Shown here: piece by piece, positions 1 to 8,626 of the stretch
Position numbering within the stretch: the stretch's first letter is position 1
Layout of the letters: every line of letters begins with the position of its first letter
From: Daejeonella lutea
GTDB taxonomy: Bacteria > Bacteroidota > Bacteroidia > Sphingobacteriales > Sphingobacteriaceae
Assembly (NCBI RefSeq): GCF_900168015.1
Contig: NZ_FUYR01000002.1
Coordinates: 454,932 to 518,931 of the forward strand
DNA: 64,000 nucleotides
Reading direction: 5' to 3'
The notes under the pieces: model-generated
Told to the model about the DNA's origin: nothing
What the model saw: only the letters and a program-made list of their open reading frames with translations
Databases searched by the model: none
Made by a program: the position numbers and the translations under genes

Positions 1-7
1 AAAAATA

Positions 8-38
8 AAATAAGCTCCTGATGGGCAGGAGCTTATTT
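8..38 (-). terminator. Intrinsic terminator of the tRNA-like gene
   Basis: Thirteen-base-pair perfect stem (8-20 with 26-38) and a five-base loop. On the minus strand it is followed by a T-rich tail (complement of positions 1-10). It lies about 35 bases past the 3' end of the tRNA-like gene and would end its transcript. Confidence 0.8.
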
Positions 39-74
39 AAACTAACCAATTATAAACCTGTTGAATAAGGTTTG

Positions 75-187
75 CTGTAGGGGAAGGAGTCGAACCTTCA
101 CGAAGCAGTTATTTCCCTTTTACGGTATTTCCCAAATCTTCGCCACCGAGACGAGGAGGTGTGTCTGCCAAATTTCACCACCCTACA
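75..187 (-). tRNA. Non-canonical class II tRNA-like gene
   Basis: Read on the minus strand this folds as a tRNA. The acceptor stem has seven perfect pairs (181-187 with 76-82), the T arm is GAAGG/CCTTC around loop TTCGACT, and the D arm is of Leu/Ser type (GTG/CAC, with GG and AGA in the loop). A long variable arm is closed by CGAAG/CTTCG. The total of 113 nt exceeds the usual 85-90, because the variable arm has a loop of about 31 nt. The five-pair anticodon stem has a central U-U mismatch. Its seven-base loop, TCGTCTC, would give anticodon GUC but has C at position 33, where U is almost universal. The discriminator is G and CCA is not encoded. A consensus promoter and a strong terminator frame it. 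It could be a decayed tRNA-Leu/Ser, an unusual tRNA or a tRNA-like RNA with another job; the amino acid cannot be assigned. Confidence 0.55.
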
Positions 188-223
188 GTGTGTAAGCTTT
201 CAATTATTCCTGATTGCTTGATA

Positions 224-255
224 CAAATGTAAAGCAACTCGCAATTCCTTGCAAA
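224..255 (-). promoter_or_regulatory. Promoter of the tRNA-like gene
   Basis: On the minus strand TTTG (252-255) is followed after 20 bases by TACATTTG (224-231). This matches the Bacteroidota housekeeping promoter (TTTG, about 19 bases, TAnnTTTG). Transcription would begin near 217, leaving a 5' leader of about 30 nt for RNase P to remove. Confidence 0.7.
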
Positions 256-331
256 TATTTTAACATTTTAATTTAATTTTTACATTTATAATAATTATTT
301 TAGCAAATCATTAAGAATATAATAATTGAGA

Positions 332-805
332 ATGGAAAACAGAAGCCAAAATTTCGAACCTGATAATCTGGATTTACAAATTCTGGGGGTACTTATGGAA
401 GATGCAACTATCCCATACACCGAAATAGCCAAAAAATTGATTGTTTCTGGTGGAACAATACACGTACGTATGAAGAAGATGCAAGACATTGGTGTTATTA
501 AAGGATCCCATCTAATGATAGATCCACAAAAAATTGGTTATGATATTTGTGCCTTCCTTGGTATATTCCTGGAAAAGGGATCTCAATATAAAGACGCCGT
601 CGAGAATCTTAGAAATATAAAGGAAATTGTAGAACTTCATTATTGCACTGGGTTATATAGCATGTTTGCGAAGATAATCTGCCGGGATACAAATCATTTG
701 AGGCATGTGCTCAATGAGGATATCCAGGGAGTTAAAGGAATCCAACGTACAGAAACATTTATCTCATTGGAAGAAAGTATCAAACGTCAAATTACCTTGC
801 AGTAA
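332..805 (+). CDS. Lrp/AsnC family transcriptional regulator
   Basis: Protein of 157 residues with an N-terminal winged helix-turn-helix (LDLQILGVLMEDATIPYTEI and following, about residues 15-60) and a C-terminal ligand-sensing RAM domain (about 75-150). This is the standard length and layout of Lrp/AsnC regulators, which respond to amino acids or related metabolites and bind DNA as oligomers. The ATG at 332 is preferred over a TTG two codons upstream because the family motif begins shortly after it. No Shine-Dalgarno site is visible, as usual here. It is transcribed away from the tRNA-like gene and ends before a shared hairpin terminator. Its targets cannot be told from the sequence. Confidence 0.9.
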   Translation: MENRSQNFEPDNLDLQILGVLMEDATIPYTEIAKKLIVSGGTIHVRMKKMQDIGVIKGSHLMIDPQKIGYDICAFLGIFLEKGSQYKDAVENLRNIKEIVELHYCTGLYSMFAKIICRDTNHLRHVLNEDIQGVKGIQRTETFISLEESIKRQITLQ

Positions 806-873
806 TGCAAAAAGGACATCTAAAGGTCTTGTTTACTAAACCAGCCTGAACCTTCGTTAAATTCGAATTAAAT

Positions 874-907
874 AAAAAAGGCATCCGTCGGTGACAGATG
901 CCTTTTT
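874..907. terminator. Bidirectional terminator
   Basis: A-run, stem GGCATC/GATGCC extended inward by GTC/GAC after a one-base bulge, then a T-run. It serves both converging genes, the Lrp-like regulator and pdhB. Confidence 0.85.
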
Positions 908-923
908 CTTATAGAGCTCAATC

Positions 924-1913
924 CTATTTAGCTTCCAGATACATTACACTCTTAACCGCCGAGATAACTTTCTCAGCATTTGGAAGAGCTTCTTTTATCA
1001 AGGTTGGAGCGTACGGCAACGGCACATCGGCACAAGCTACACGGAGAACTGGTGCATCAAGGAAATCGAAGGCGTCTTTTTGAACCTTAAATGCCACCTC
1101 GGTTGCAATCGATCCGAGCGGCCATGCTTCTTCAACAAAAACCATCCTGTTTGTTTTCTTTACTGAAGCGATGACGGTGTCATAGTCAATCGGACGCACC
1201 GTGCGCAGATCGATTACTTCTGCATTTATCCCTTCTTTAGTTAGTTCTTCAACGGCAGGCAACACCACGCGTGAAAGCATTTTTCCGAATGTAACTATTG
1301 TTACATCTGTACCTTCTTTAACGACATTAGCTTTACCAATTTCGATGTAGTATTCTTCTTCAGGAACTTCACCCTTATCGCCATACATAACCTCAGACTC
1401 CATAAAAATTACCGGATCCGGATCGATGATTGCTTGCTTAAGTAAACCCTTAGCCTCATATGGAGTTGAAGGGACAACAACTTTAAGTCCGGGACAGTTA
1501 GCATACCAGTTTTCAAAATTCTGAGAGTGCTGCGCTCCCAGCTGACCAGCATTACCGGTTGGTCCACGGAAAACTATAGGACAGGAAAATTGTCCGCCGC
1601 TCATTGACAAAACTTTAGAAGCAGCGTTGATTACCTGATCAATAGCAACTAGAGAAAAATTGAAAGTCATGAACTCAATGATCGGATTTAAACCGTTCAT
1701 TGCAGCGCCGATACCGATACCAGCAAAGCCAAGCTCAGCAATAGGTGTATCGATTATACGTTTAGCGCCAAATTCATCAAGCATTCCCTGACTTACTTTA
1801 TACGCTCCATTGTACTCAGCAACTTCTTCACCCATTAAAAAGATTTTGTCGTTTTTACGCATCTCTTCATTTAATGCCTCACGAAGTGCTTCTCTGAACT
1901 GTATTTCTCTCAT
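924..1913 (-). CDS. pdhB: Pyruvate dehydrogenase E1 beta subunit
   Basis: 329 residues, the typical length for the beta subunit of the thiamine-diphosphate-dependent E1 of pyruvate (or branched-chain 2-oxoacid) dehydrogenase. With E1 alpha it decarboxylates pyruvate and hands the acetyl group to lipoyl-E2. Family motifs are visible: FLMGEEVAEYNGAYKVSQG near the N terminus, DTPIAELGFAGIGIGAAMNG, the FRGPTGNAGQLGAQHSQ segment, and the C-terminal transketolase domain (VIDLRTVRPIDYDTV, VEEAWPLGSIATEV). The ATG at 1913 gives the canonical MREIQFREALREA start. The alpha and E2 genes are not adjacent. A pyruvate substrate is favoured over branched-chain oxoacids by similarity, but this is inference. 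Confidence 0.93.
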   Translation of the reverse strand: MREIQFREALREALNEEMRKNDKIFLMGEEVAEYNGAYKVSQGMLDEFGAKRIIDTPIAELGFAGIGIGAAMNGLNPIIEFMTFNFSLVAIDQVINAASKVLSMSGGQFSCPIVFRGPTGNAGQLGAQHSQNFENWYANCPGLKVVVPSTPYEAKGLLKQAIIDPDPVIFMESEVMYGDKGEVPEEEYYIEIGKANVVKEGTDVTIVTFGKMLSRVVLPAVEELTKEGINAEVIDLRTVRPIDYDTVIASVKKTNRMVFVEEAWPLGSIATEVAFKVQKDAFDFLDAPVLRVACADVPLPYAPTLIKEALPNAEKVISAVKSVMYLEAK

Positions 1914-1932
1914 CTAATTGAATTTTGGAACG

Positions 1933-1963
1933 CAAATATACCCATCAATTACGAATTATCAAT
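1933..1963 (-). promoter_or_regulatory. Promoter of pdhB
   Basis: Minus-strand ATTG (1960-1963), 19 bases, then TATATTTG (1933-1940), close to the Bacteroidota consensus. The ATG at 1913 lies about 20 bases after the -7 box, so the leader is very short. Confidence 0.6.
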
Positions 1964-2244
1964 TAGGAATTACGATAGGCTATTGTAAAAATCAAGATTG
2001 CTTTGCTGATTGCTGAATGCGTCCAATTATGCTGCGTGATTCTTCGACTTACTTTATTAGACTTTCGCTGATTGCAGGGGTAAGATAATGCGTAAGCTAT
2101 TAATAACTTTGAAATGAAATCTGCCTTTAACAGTGCTCCGACAGCTTCTTCGACATTTGCACTAATGGAAGCGCCACATCTTAAGACCTGTTTAGAAAGT
2201 ACTAATTCACCCTTTTCACTGGTCAGGAACTTATTATCCCTCAT
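1963..2244 (-). pseudogene. Remnant of a four-helix-bundle protein gene
   Basis: The 93-codon open frame holds a recognisable middle section of the four-helix-bundle family (23S rRNA intervening-sequence protein type): LVLSKQVLRCGASISANVEE followed by AVGALLKADFISKLLIAY. The usual first helix is missing. After IAY the family sequence stops and is replaced by unrelated residues that run into word-repeat DNA (gaattatcaattaggaatta). Both ends are therefore lost, and the frame is probably a decayed relic rather than a gene. An intact relative of the family is at 37211-37570. The rest of the 1914-2382 gap holds only the pdhB promoter and AT-rich sequence without clear features. Confidence 0.6.
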
Positions 2245-2382
2245 ATGCCTGCAAAATAGGAAGCGAAATAGGCTTGTGATTTGATTAATATATAACTACA
2301 TCCGTTTTGGAGAGTTCTATCGAACTAACGGCATCTAAAGGCTGGTTTTACAAGGTATAATTCGTATTCATAATCTCCCCCT

Positions 2383-5262
2383 TTATCTCTGACAAATCTT
2401 TTTAAACTGACAATACTTACAGGTATCCAAATTTTTAGTTTGAACAAAGGGAATGTTCACATCGAAAACCTCATTTAGCTTTTCTATGAGTTTGAGCTCA
2501 AACTGCTCTTTGAAAAAATCGAGATTCTGGTCCGATAGCTGCAGGCCACCTTTTCGTTTCTCGCTGAACAAAGTGCCGCCTTTAAAGTCATTAACTGTAT
2601 AAAGATGTGGCTCAACATTCTTTACCCCTTTTGATTTTTCGTATACATAGGTGTAGAAAAGCGTTTGGATTAATGCCTTATTCTGATCTTTTCCTTCGTC
2701 CGAAAAGAGGCTATCGAAATCTTTATACTTCAATTGATCTTTTCCGGTCTTATAATCTACGATCCTGATTTTTCCATGATGAGAATCGACGCGATCAATA
2801 ATACCTAATAGCCTCACACTCTCCTCTCCTCCAGAAACCTGGAGCTTTACCAGTGGGGTGTAGCTTTCCCGGTTTTCCAGTTCGATAATGTGAAACGGCG
2901 CCAGGCTCCGATCATGTTTCAGAATTTTCAGAGCATATTGCTCAATAACCTTTAATACAATCTGTTGCAAAGCATCCTGCTTTTTTATGGGATTCTTAGG
3001 ATCGGTATTCAACGCAAGTGCAAGTGCATCAGCACACAAAGCTGGGAGTTCGTGTTGGCGCTGCATTATAAAATCTGCGGATATTTCAATGCCTACAGAG
3101 GTTCTATAAAAGCTTTCCATTACTGTGTGTAACATAGTGCCCACCAGGTTTGCACCAATTTGATCCGGCAAGTCTTTAGGCTCTTTTAATCCTGCGACCC
3201 GGCTAAAGAAAAACTTTAGAGGACAACTTACATAATCTGTAAATGCTGTAGCAGATATTTTCTTTTCGTATTTAACTTCCGGATTTCGGTGAAGGTATTT
3301 TTCTAATCTTTCACGAACGAACCCTATTTTTTCGACTATTATCCGTTGCTCTCCATAATTCTCAACAGGCTGGTTTTGCTGAATCAAATGCCTGAACTTG
3401 CAATTTGTTTCAAATTCTAGCTGTTTGATAAAGCGGCTTTCCTCACCCGTACTTTTTTCATCAGTTATGCCATTATAGACCAGCGTTACTTTATTTGCAC
3501 AATGCAGAAGCCGGTAAAAAAAGTAAGAAAAGATTGAATTTTGATTTTCGAGTACTGGAAGGCCGAATGCTCTCCGGACATTATCAGGTATAAATGACGG
3601 AGTAATACTAACCTTTGGCAAAACCCCTTCATTCATACCAAGAACAATCAGTTCATCAAAATCAAGGCATCGGCTTTCCAGTAAACCCATTACCTGTAAT
3701 CCAGATAAAGGCTCGCCGTCAAACGGTACGGATAATCCGGCGAGGGCTCTTCTGATCGTCCGGAAAACAAACTTAGATCCCATTGCAGAAAAGTCGCCAT
3801 TTTGCTCAATCTCTTCAAAACTGTCTAACAACAAATTTAATGTTTTGACGGCCTCAGTAATTAGAAGGCTGTCGAGCTTACGCAAATTTTCGAGTTCTTC
3901 GGATACCAGTAGCAAAAGACTGCCAAAATTTCGGATGCTATCCGATGGGTTTTTGTAAGGTGAAAATATTAGAGCGCTGACCTTGCTGATTTTTTGAAGT
4001 TCGGCAAGATCAAAACGCGCCTTTTTTCCTTCAACAATTTCCTGATGAACACGAGCACGTTGAATGTCGTCAATATTTACAAGAGGATTTAATATAAACG
4101 ACAAGACCCGGTTATACGAAACTGAAAACTGATCACCTGCGGCAATTTCTTCTTGAATTCCCAGCCACAAATCGCACAAACCAAACACTGCAGATTGCTC
4201 AAACGGATAACCCATTGTGATGTTCAAGCTATCATCAGAGACTGTTTGCAATACCGGCAGCAATAAGGACTCGTCGGCAAGAATTATAGCTCTGCTGTCT
4301 GGTTTCTCATCATCAACATTTGAAAGCAGATTACTGAGTAATTTCCCTTGCGCAATGTTTCCCAAAGCCTGAACAATAGTAAAATCTTTTGCAGGATTGT
4401 TAATTGTATTCTCAGAAATTTCGAACCTATTTAATAAACCAACCGTATTGATGTTTCGGCGTATAAAATGTCCTGCTTCCTGTCTTAGATCACCGAAATA
4501 ATGTTCGTCCGCATCGAAGTAGAAGGAGCATATGCCGTCGTCTTGCCATTTTTTAAATAACAGCTCCTCTGCTTTAGACAACGCATTAAATCCAACAAAT
4601 ACAACATGTGAAAACTGATCTAAAAATCCAGGCACCGCTGAACTACCTTCAGCAAGATTCCTATACATTTTGGCGCTGCTCACCAGGTCATGAGCTTGCA
4701 GTTTATTATGAAAATTTTGATACAAAACCGGCATGCGATGCCACATCTCAATAAACTTCTCCTGAATTTTACTTTGCTTTTCCCCCGAGAATGAAGACCA
4801 GAAAGATTTCATAAACTCAAGCTGCTCTTCTTCAAAATTGGGAAACTGATACTGCAGCTCGGCAATACTTCCTATGAGATTAAAAACCTTTGCAGGATCT
4901 GCCAGGTAATAATCAATTTGAGAGAAATCTGACACTATAATTTCAGCTAGCGGATAAAAAACATCAGCGGTAACTGGTTCCCGACCTTCTGACTTCAGTA
5001 ACAGATTATATTCTGTAAACAAGACGAAAAATTGCTTTAGCTGCGAAGCGGTTGCCCTTGTCGTTGAACGGGAGAAGAATTGTTGAATTGTATAAAAATG
5101 CGGGCTCCAAATGGGCTTTCCGCTAATTTCAGAAAGATATTTTTTAAGAAAAAGCTGGGGCCTCTTGTTATTGAACACTATAGCCACATTCTGGAGATCA
5201 TCTCCAAAACGAATCAGGAGATCTTCCGCTACCCGAAATAAAAACTTGTTGCGGTTCATCAT
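2383..5262 (-). CDS. AddB-like helicase/nuclease subunit (PD-(D/E)XK)
   Basis: About 959 residues. The N-terminal two thirds resemble the inactivated helicase-like part of AddB. The C-terminal third is a PD-(D/E)XK nuclease of RecB type: GIIDRVDSHHGKIRIVDYKTG contains the D...DYK catalytic core. Four cysteines typical of AddB/Cas4 iron-sulfur nucleases are present: one in DYVSCPLKFFF and three in CKYCQFKKIC near the C terminus. The partner gene ends in TGA overlapping this gene's ATGATG (start 5262 or 5259), so translation is probably coupled. An upstream in-frame start would overlap the partner more deeply and is less likely. The expected role is resection of double-strand breaks for RecA loading. 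It could also limit foreign DNA. Confidence 0.88.
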   Translation of the reverse strand: MMNRNKFLFRVAEDLLIRFGDDLQNVAIVFNNKRPQLFLKKYLSEISGKPIWSPHFYTIQQFFSRSTTRATASQLKQFFVLFTEYNLLLKSEGREPVTADVFYPLAEIIVSDFSQIDYYLADPAKVFNLIGSIAELQYQFPNFEEEQLEFMKSFWSSFSGEKQSKIQEKFIEMWHRMPVLYQNFHNKLQAHDLVSSAKMYRNLAEGSSAVPGFLDQFSHVVFVGFNALSKAEELLFKKWQDDGICSFYFDADEHYFGDLRQEAGHFIRRNINTVGLLNRFEISENTINNPAKDFTIVQALGNIAQGKLLSNLLSNVDDEKPDSRAIILADESLLLPVLQTVSDDSLNITMGYPFEQSAVFGLCDLWLGIQEEIAAGDQFSVSYNRVLSFILNPLVNIDDIQRARVHQEIVEGKKARFDLAELQKISKVSALIFSPYKNPSDSIRNFGSLLLLVSEELENLRKLDSLLITEAVKTLNLLLDSFEEIEQNGDFSAMGSKFVFRTIRRALAGLSVPFDGEPLSGLQVMGLLESRCLDFDELIVLGMNEGVLPKVSITPSFIPDNVRRAFGLPVLENQNSIFSYFFYRLLHCANKVTLVYNGITDEKSTGEESRFIKQLEFETNCKFRHLIQQNQPVENYGEQRIIVEKIGFVRERLEKYLHRNPEVKYEKKISATAFTDYVSCPLKFFFSRVAGLKEPKDLPDQIGANLVGTMLHTVMESFYRTSVGIEISADFIMQRQHELPALCADALALALNTDPKNPIKKQDALQQIVLKVIEQYALKILKHDRSLAPFHIIELENRESYTPLVKLQVSGGEESVRLLGIIDRVDSHHGKIRIVDYKTGKDQLKYKDFDSLFSDEGKDQNKALIQTLFYTYVYEKSKGVKNVEPHLYTVNDFKGGTLFSEKRKGGLQLSDQNLDFFKEQFELKLIEKLNEVFDVNIPFVQTKNLDTCKYCQFKKICQR

Positions 5263-8200
5263 TCGACCTTCTGTAGTTTGCCTTCCTGAGCATACCATAA
5301 ATAAGCATGAACTTCTTTAAACTCACCCATATTCACCAGGCTTTCGCGATATAATCTGATATCATCAGCGTACTTCCCATGTTCAGCACCAAATTTGAAA
5401 TCAAGCAGGACGGCATAGTCATCAAAAACGAATAATTTATCCGGTCTTTTAATCACCCCTTCGCTCAAGATAATATCCTTTTCACTTATAATTGCTTTTG
5501 CGGTACTAAACCATGAATGAATTTGATCATGCATTAAAACATCCTGAACGGCCGCTCTTATTTCGGATTTTTCCGACCTTCTGATCAGGCCTTCCTGTAC
5601 TTTCTCATTTATGAGCTTATCTACATTTTCAAGACTACTGATGGTTTCAAGTAATTTATGTAATACAACGCCTTTACGCTGACGGGCATTAAACCAGGTA
5701 TTCTGTTTTTGATTATTTCTCTTAAATCGTTCGGTTAGTTCTTCGTTCACCTGATAAACACTAACCATCAATGAATCATTTTCGTCTTCAATGACAGCAG
5801 AAGGTTTCAATGAAGTTTCACCAAATAAGAAAGTGTCATCTTCATGAATAAATTGCGGATCGTTGGCTCCAGTCGAACTCAGGAGATCTGACAGAACGAG
5901 TTGAATATCATTGATGGCCCCCGATTTTGGTTTTTTTGGCAATTTGGGGCAAATCATATATAGATAATCTTTGGCTCTGGTGGTTGCTACATACAGAGTA
6001 TTTATAATATCCATGTAGTTGAGCAACATCTCTTCAAAATAATTCTCTGCAAATGCGGTGGATGCAAGTCCCTTATTATAGTCGACTGGCAATGACTTAA
6101 ACTTGCCGAATCCAGCTGCCCCTGCATCCACCCACAGTAGCTTCTTTATATATCCACTTGCAGTATTTAGCTTCCAGGTTATGAAAGGAATAATCACTGC
6201 CCTGAACTCAAGCCCTTTGGATTTGTGGATAGTCAAAACCTGCACGGCATCCTGGTTGTCGGATGACGGTAATGCCTTTAATGAACCTTCAGTATCCCAC
6301 CAGGTTAAAAATTCACCAATCCCCTGGTCACCTCCTGAGGAAAAGACCGCTACCTGATCTCTGAAGGCTAGTAAGAAGGGTATGTTAACGGCAGTTCGAT
6401 TTGAACCGAGGTCATAAATATTAATCAACTTTTCCGAAAGCTCAGAAACGGGAAGTTGTCTGAAGGTATTAAATTCACTGCATAATCTTGTCGGCAGCAC
6501 ATGATCAAGATCAGCGATATTTTTCGTCGCAAGTTCTATCCACTCATTACTTCCCAGATCGACAACTTCGTTTTCAGGATGCTTAACCTGGTGCCACAAT
6601 CGGGCACACTCTGATTTGAAAATACCATTTTCATGATCTTGAACGAAGAGCAGCTTAAATGTACTGATCAGGAGCTGAACTACTGGATTGTTTGTGATCT
6701 TCAAGGCTTCACCAGAAATAATCTGGAAACTCTTGTTGGCGGCCCTGCTCAGCTTCTCCTGATTACTTCTATTAAAAATACAATCTAATATTTCCTCAGC
6801 TTCGCGATTGGTCTTAACCAGTATCCCGATATCTTTCATAGAAACGCCGGCTTCAAGCAATTCAATCAGTTTGGATATCGTATAGGATGCGGCTACTGTC
6901 TGGTCATCTTCATCCTCGAAATCCTCATCCTTAGAAAAAAATTTAACTACTACCCGTCCCCCTTTAGATGTATGCTCAGTGGTATTTTGGATACTTCCCT
7001 CATATGCTTTTTCGATAAGCAGGTTATTCTCCCTGCCCCAAATATCATGCAGGTGTTCACGTGCTGTTTCTGTAAAGACCTGATTGATCTGTTGCTGTAA
7101 AAGGCCTGGGAGCTTTGAATAAAGGAAATTATTAAATCGGATAATGCTTTCAGAGCTCCTCCGATTAAATCCCAGGTTTTCCTGATTGACATTATCTGCC
7201 AGAAGGTCATTACTCACATTGCTGTGCAGAATACGCCAATCACCATTCCGCCAGCGATAAATGGATTGCTTAACATCGCCAACTACTAAATGCTCAGATT
7301 GCTCCCGCGTGCTTTCGGCAATAGCATTTTTAATCAGCGGCAGAAAATTCATCCACTGAAAGGTACTGGTATCCTGAAATTCGTCGAATAGAAAATGTTT
7401 GTATTTATTACCTGTCTTCTCCCAGATGAAAGAAGGATTATCTACATCTGAACCAGTTATTCCTTTTAACAGTTGCTGGGCATCACTGATCAGCAGGGTT
7501 CGGTTTTCGGACCGATAATTTTTCAGCAGATCAGCCATTCCCTGCATTAAACGCAGATAGGGGCTGTTTTTGCTTATTGCGAGATAGGTTTCATATTGCT
7601 CGCTGCCTTCATTATAAATTCGAACCAGTGATTTTATTTCGGGGTTAAGAGTCTCATATAATGCCTGCACTGAGCTTGTATCACTTAATGATCCATGCGG
7701 CCATTCACTGAAATCGTCTATTAGCTTCTCAAGGGCGGAAATATGTGACAATTCCTCGTTGAGGATTTTTTCTAGCTTGAGCAGTGGATGTCTTGATTTC
7801 TGATTTAGTTCATCCTGAACGACCCCAGAGGAGTCAAAGATTTCCTTGATGCCAACCGCCTTCTCCAATATAGCATGCTTAAATTCTTTAATACCCGCTC
7901 CAACTATTTCCCTAAGACTATTGAACTCTTTTCCCTGTTCGTCGCCCATAGCAAGCATAGCCTCCTGAAAGGGATAATACCGTTCTTTAAATATCTCATT
8001 AGCGAGATCTTTCAAAGCACGCTGGTAATCCCAGTCTTTGCCATCGCTAATCCTGTCTATTGCCAGATTGGTAACCCATTCGAGTAAGTCCGGGTCGTTT
8101 TCCAGGTGTAAATTCAACGCCTTGATAAGCTCCTCCTTGACCTTTTCCTGATTCATCTCGAGCTTATATCCACTGTCAAGATTCAATTCGAAAGCGAAGC

Positions 8201-8567
8201 TCCTGATTAATTGTTGTACAAATCCATCGATTGTACTTACTGAAAAGCGGCTGTAGTCATGAAGGATACTACTATAAATTTCAGAGGCCTTTGCTCTTAT
8301 CTCCTGATCACTTAATGAAGGGTAGTACTCCTGCAGGATGGTACTAAATTTGGATTTTTCATATCCCGACCTTGCAAGCTCCTGCAGAGAACTTAGGATT
8401 CTTTCCTTCATCTCTGCAGTAGCTTTGTTCGTAAAGGTTACAGCAAGTATTTCCCGATATTTCCCCGGTCCGCTAAAAAGGAGTATTAGGTAATGGGCCG
8501 TTAACGTGAAAGTTTTACCTGAACCCGCCGATGCACGTATTAACTTTAATGGTTTATGGCGAGCCAT
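5259..8567 (-). CDS. AddA-like UvrD-family helicase-nuclease
   Basis: 1102 residues. All superfamily 1A helicase signatures are visible: Walker A ASAGSGKT at residues 12-19, Walker B FDEFQDTSTFQW, motif III VVGDVKQSIYRWRNGD, motif V VLTIHKSKGLEFRAV and motif VI YVATTRAKDYLYM. The last 100 residues carry a RecB-type nuclease (RPDKLFVFDDYAVLLDFKFG, then YADDIRLYRESL), so both subunits appear to have nuclease domains, as in AddAB. The complex unwinds and degrades DNA ends for recombinational repair. It is first in a two-gene operon and starts at ATG 8567. In Bacteroidota these genes are often annotated simply as UvrD-helicase domain protein. Confidence 0.9.
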   Translation of the reverse strand: MARHKPLKLIRASAGSGKTFTLTAHYLILLFSGPGKYREILAVTFTNKATAEMKERILSSLQELARSGYEKSKFSTILQEYYPSLSDQEIRAKASEIYSSILHDYSRFSVSTIDGFVQQLIRSFAFELNLDSGYKLEMNQEKVKEELIKALNLHLENDPDLLEWVTNLAIDRISDGKDWDYQRALKDLANEIFKERYYPFQEAMLAMGDEQGKEFNSLREIVGAGIKEFKHAILEKAVGIKEIFDSSGVVQDELNQKSRHPLLKLEKILNEELSHISALEKLIDDFSEWPHGSLSDTSSVQALYETLNPEIKSLVRIYNEGSEQYETYLAISKNSPYLRLMQGMADLLKNYRSENRTLLISDAQQLLKGITGSDVDNPSFIWEKTGNKYKHFLFDEFQDTSTFQWMNFLPLIKNAIAESTREQSEHLVVGDVKQSIYRWRNGDWRILHSNVSNDLLADNVNQENLGFNRRSSESIIRFNNFLYSKLPGLLQQQINQVFTETAREHLHDIWGRENNLLIEKAYEGSIQNTTEHTSKGGRVVVKFFSKDEDFEDEDDQTVAASYTISKLIELLEAGVSMKDIGILVKTNREAEEILDCIFNRSNQEKLSRAANKSFQIISGEALKITNNPVVQLLISTFKLLFVQDHENGIFKSECARLWHQVKHPENEVVDLGSNEWIELATKNIADLDHVLPTRLCSEFNTFRQLPVSELSEKLINIYDLGSNRTAVNIPFLLAFRDQVAVFSSGGDQGIGEFLTWWDTEGSLKALPSSDNQDAVQVLTIHKSKGLEFRAVIIPFITWKLNTASGYIKKLLWVDAGAAGFGKFKSLPVDYNKGLASTAFAENYFEEMLLNYMDIINTLYVATTRAKDYLYMICPKLPKKPKSGAINDIQLVLSDLLSSTGANDPQFIHEDDTFLFGETSLKPSAVIEDENDSLMVSVYQVNEELTERFKRNNQKQNTWFNARQRKGVVLHKLLETISSLENVDKLINEKVQEGLIRRSEKSEIRAAVQDVLMHDQIHSWFSTAKAIISEKDIILSEGVIKRPDKLFVFDDYAVLLDFKFGAEHGKYADDIRLYRESLVNMGEFKEVHAYLWYAQEGKLQKVE

Positions 8568-8626
8568 GTGCGGATTCTTCTTTGGACTTAGGTGACTAAA
8601 CTATCCTATTTCATACTTGCATTGCA

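Noticed and set aside
75-187. The RNA as tmRNA or selenocysteine tRNA
   Set aside because: It is too short and lacks the tag frame for tmRNA, and has a 7-bp acceptor stem and no UCA anticodon for tRNA-Sec.
2383-8567. AddAB-like pair as an anti-phage defence island
   Set aside because: The genes look like the housekeeping repair complex and no other defence, mobile or restriction gene lies nearby.
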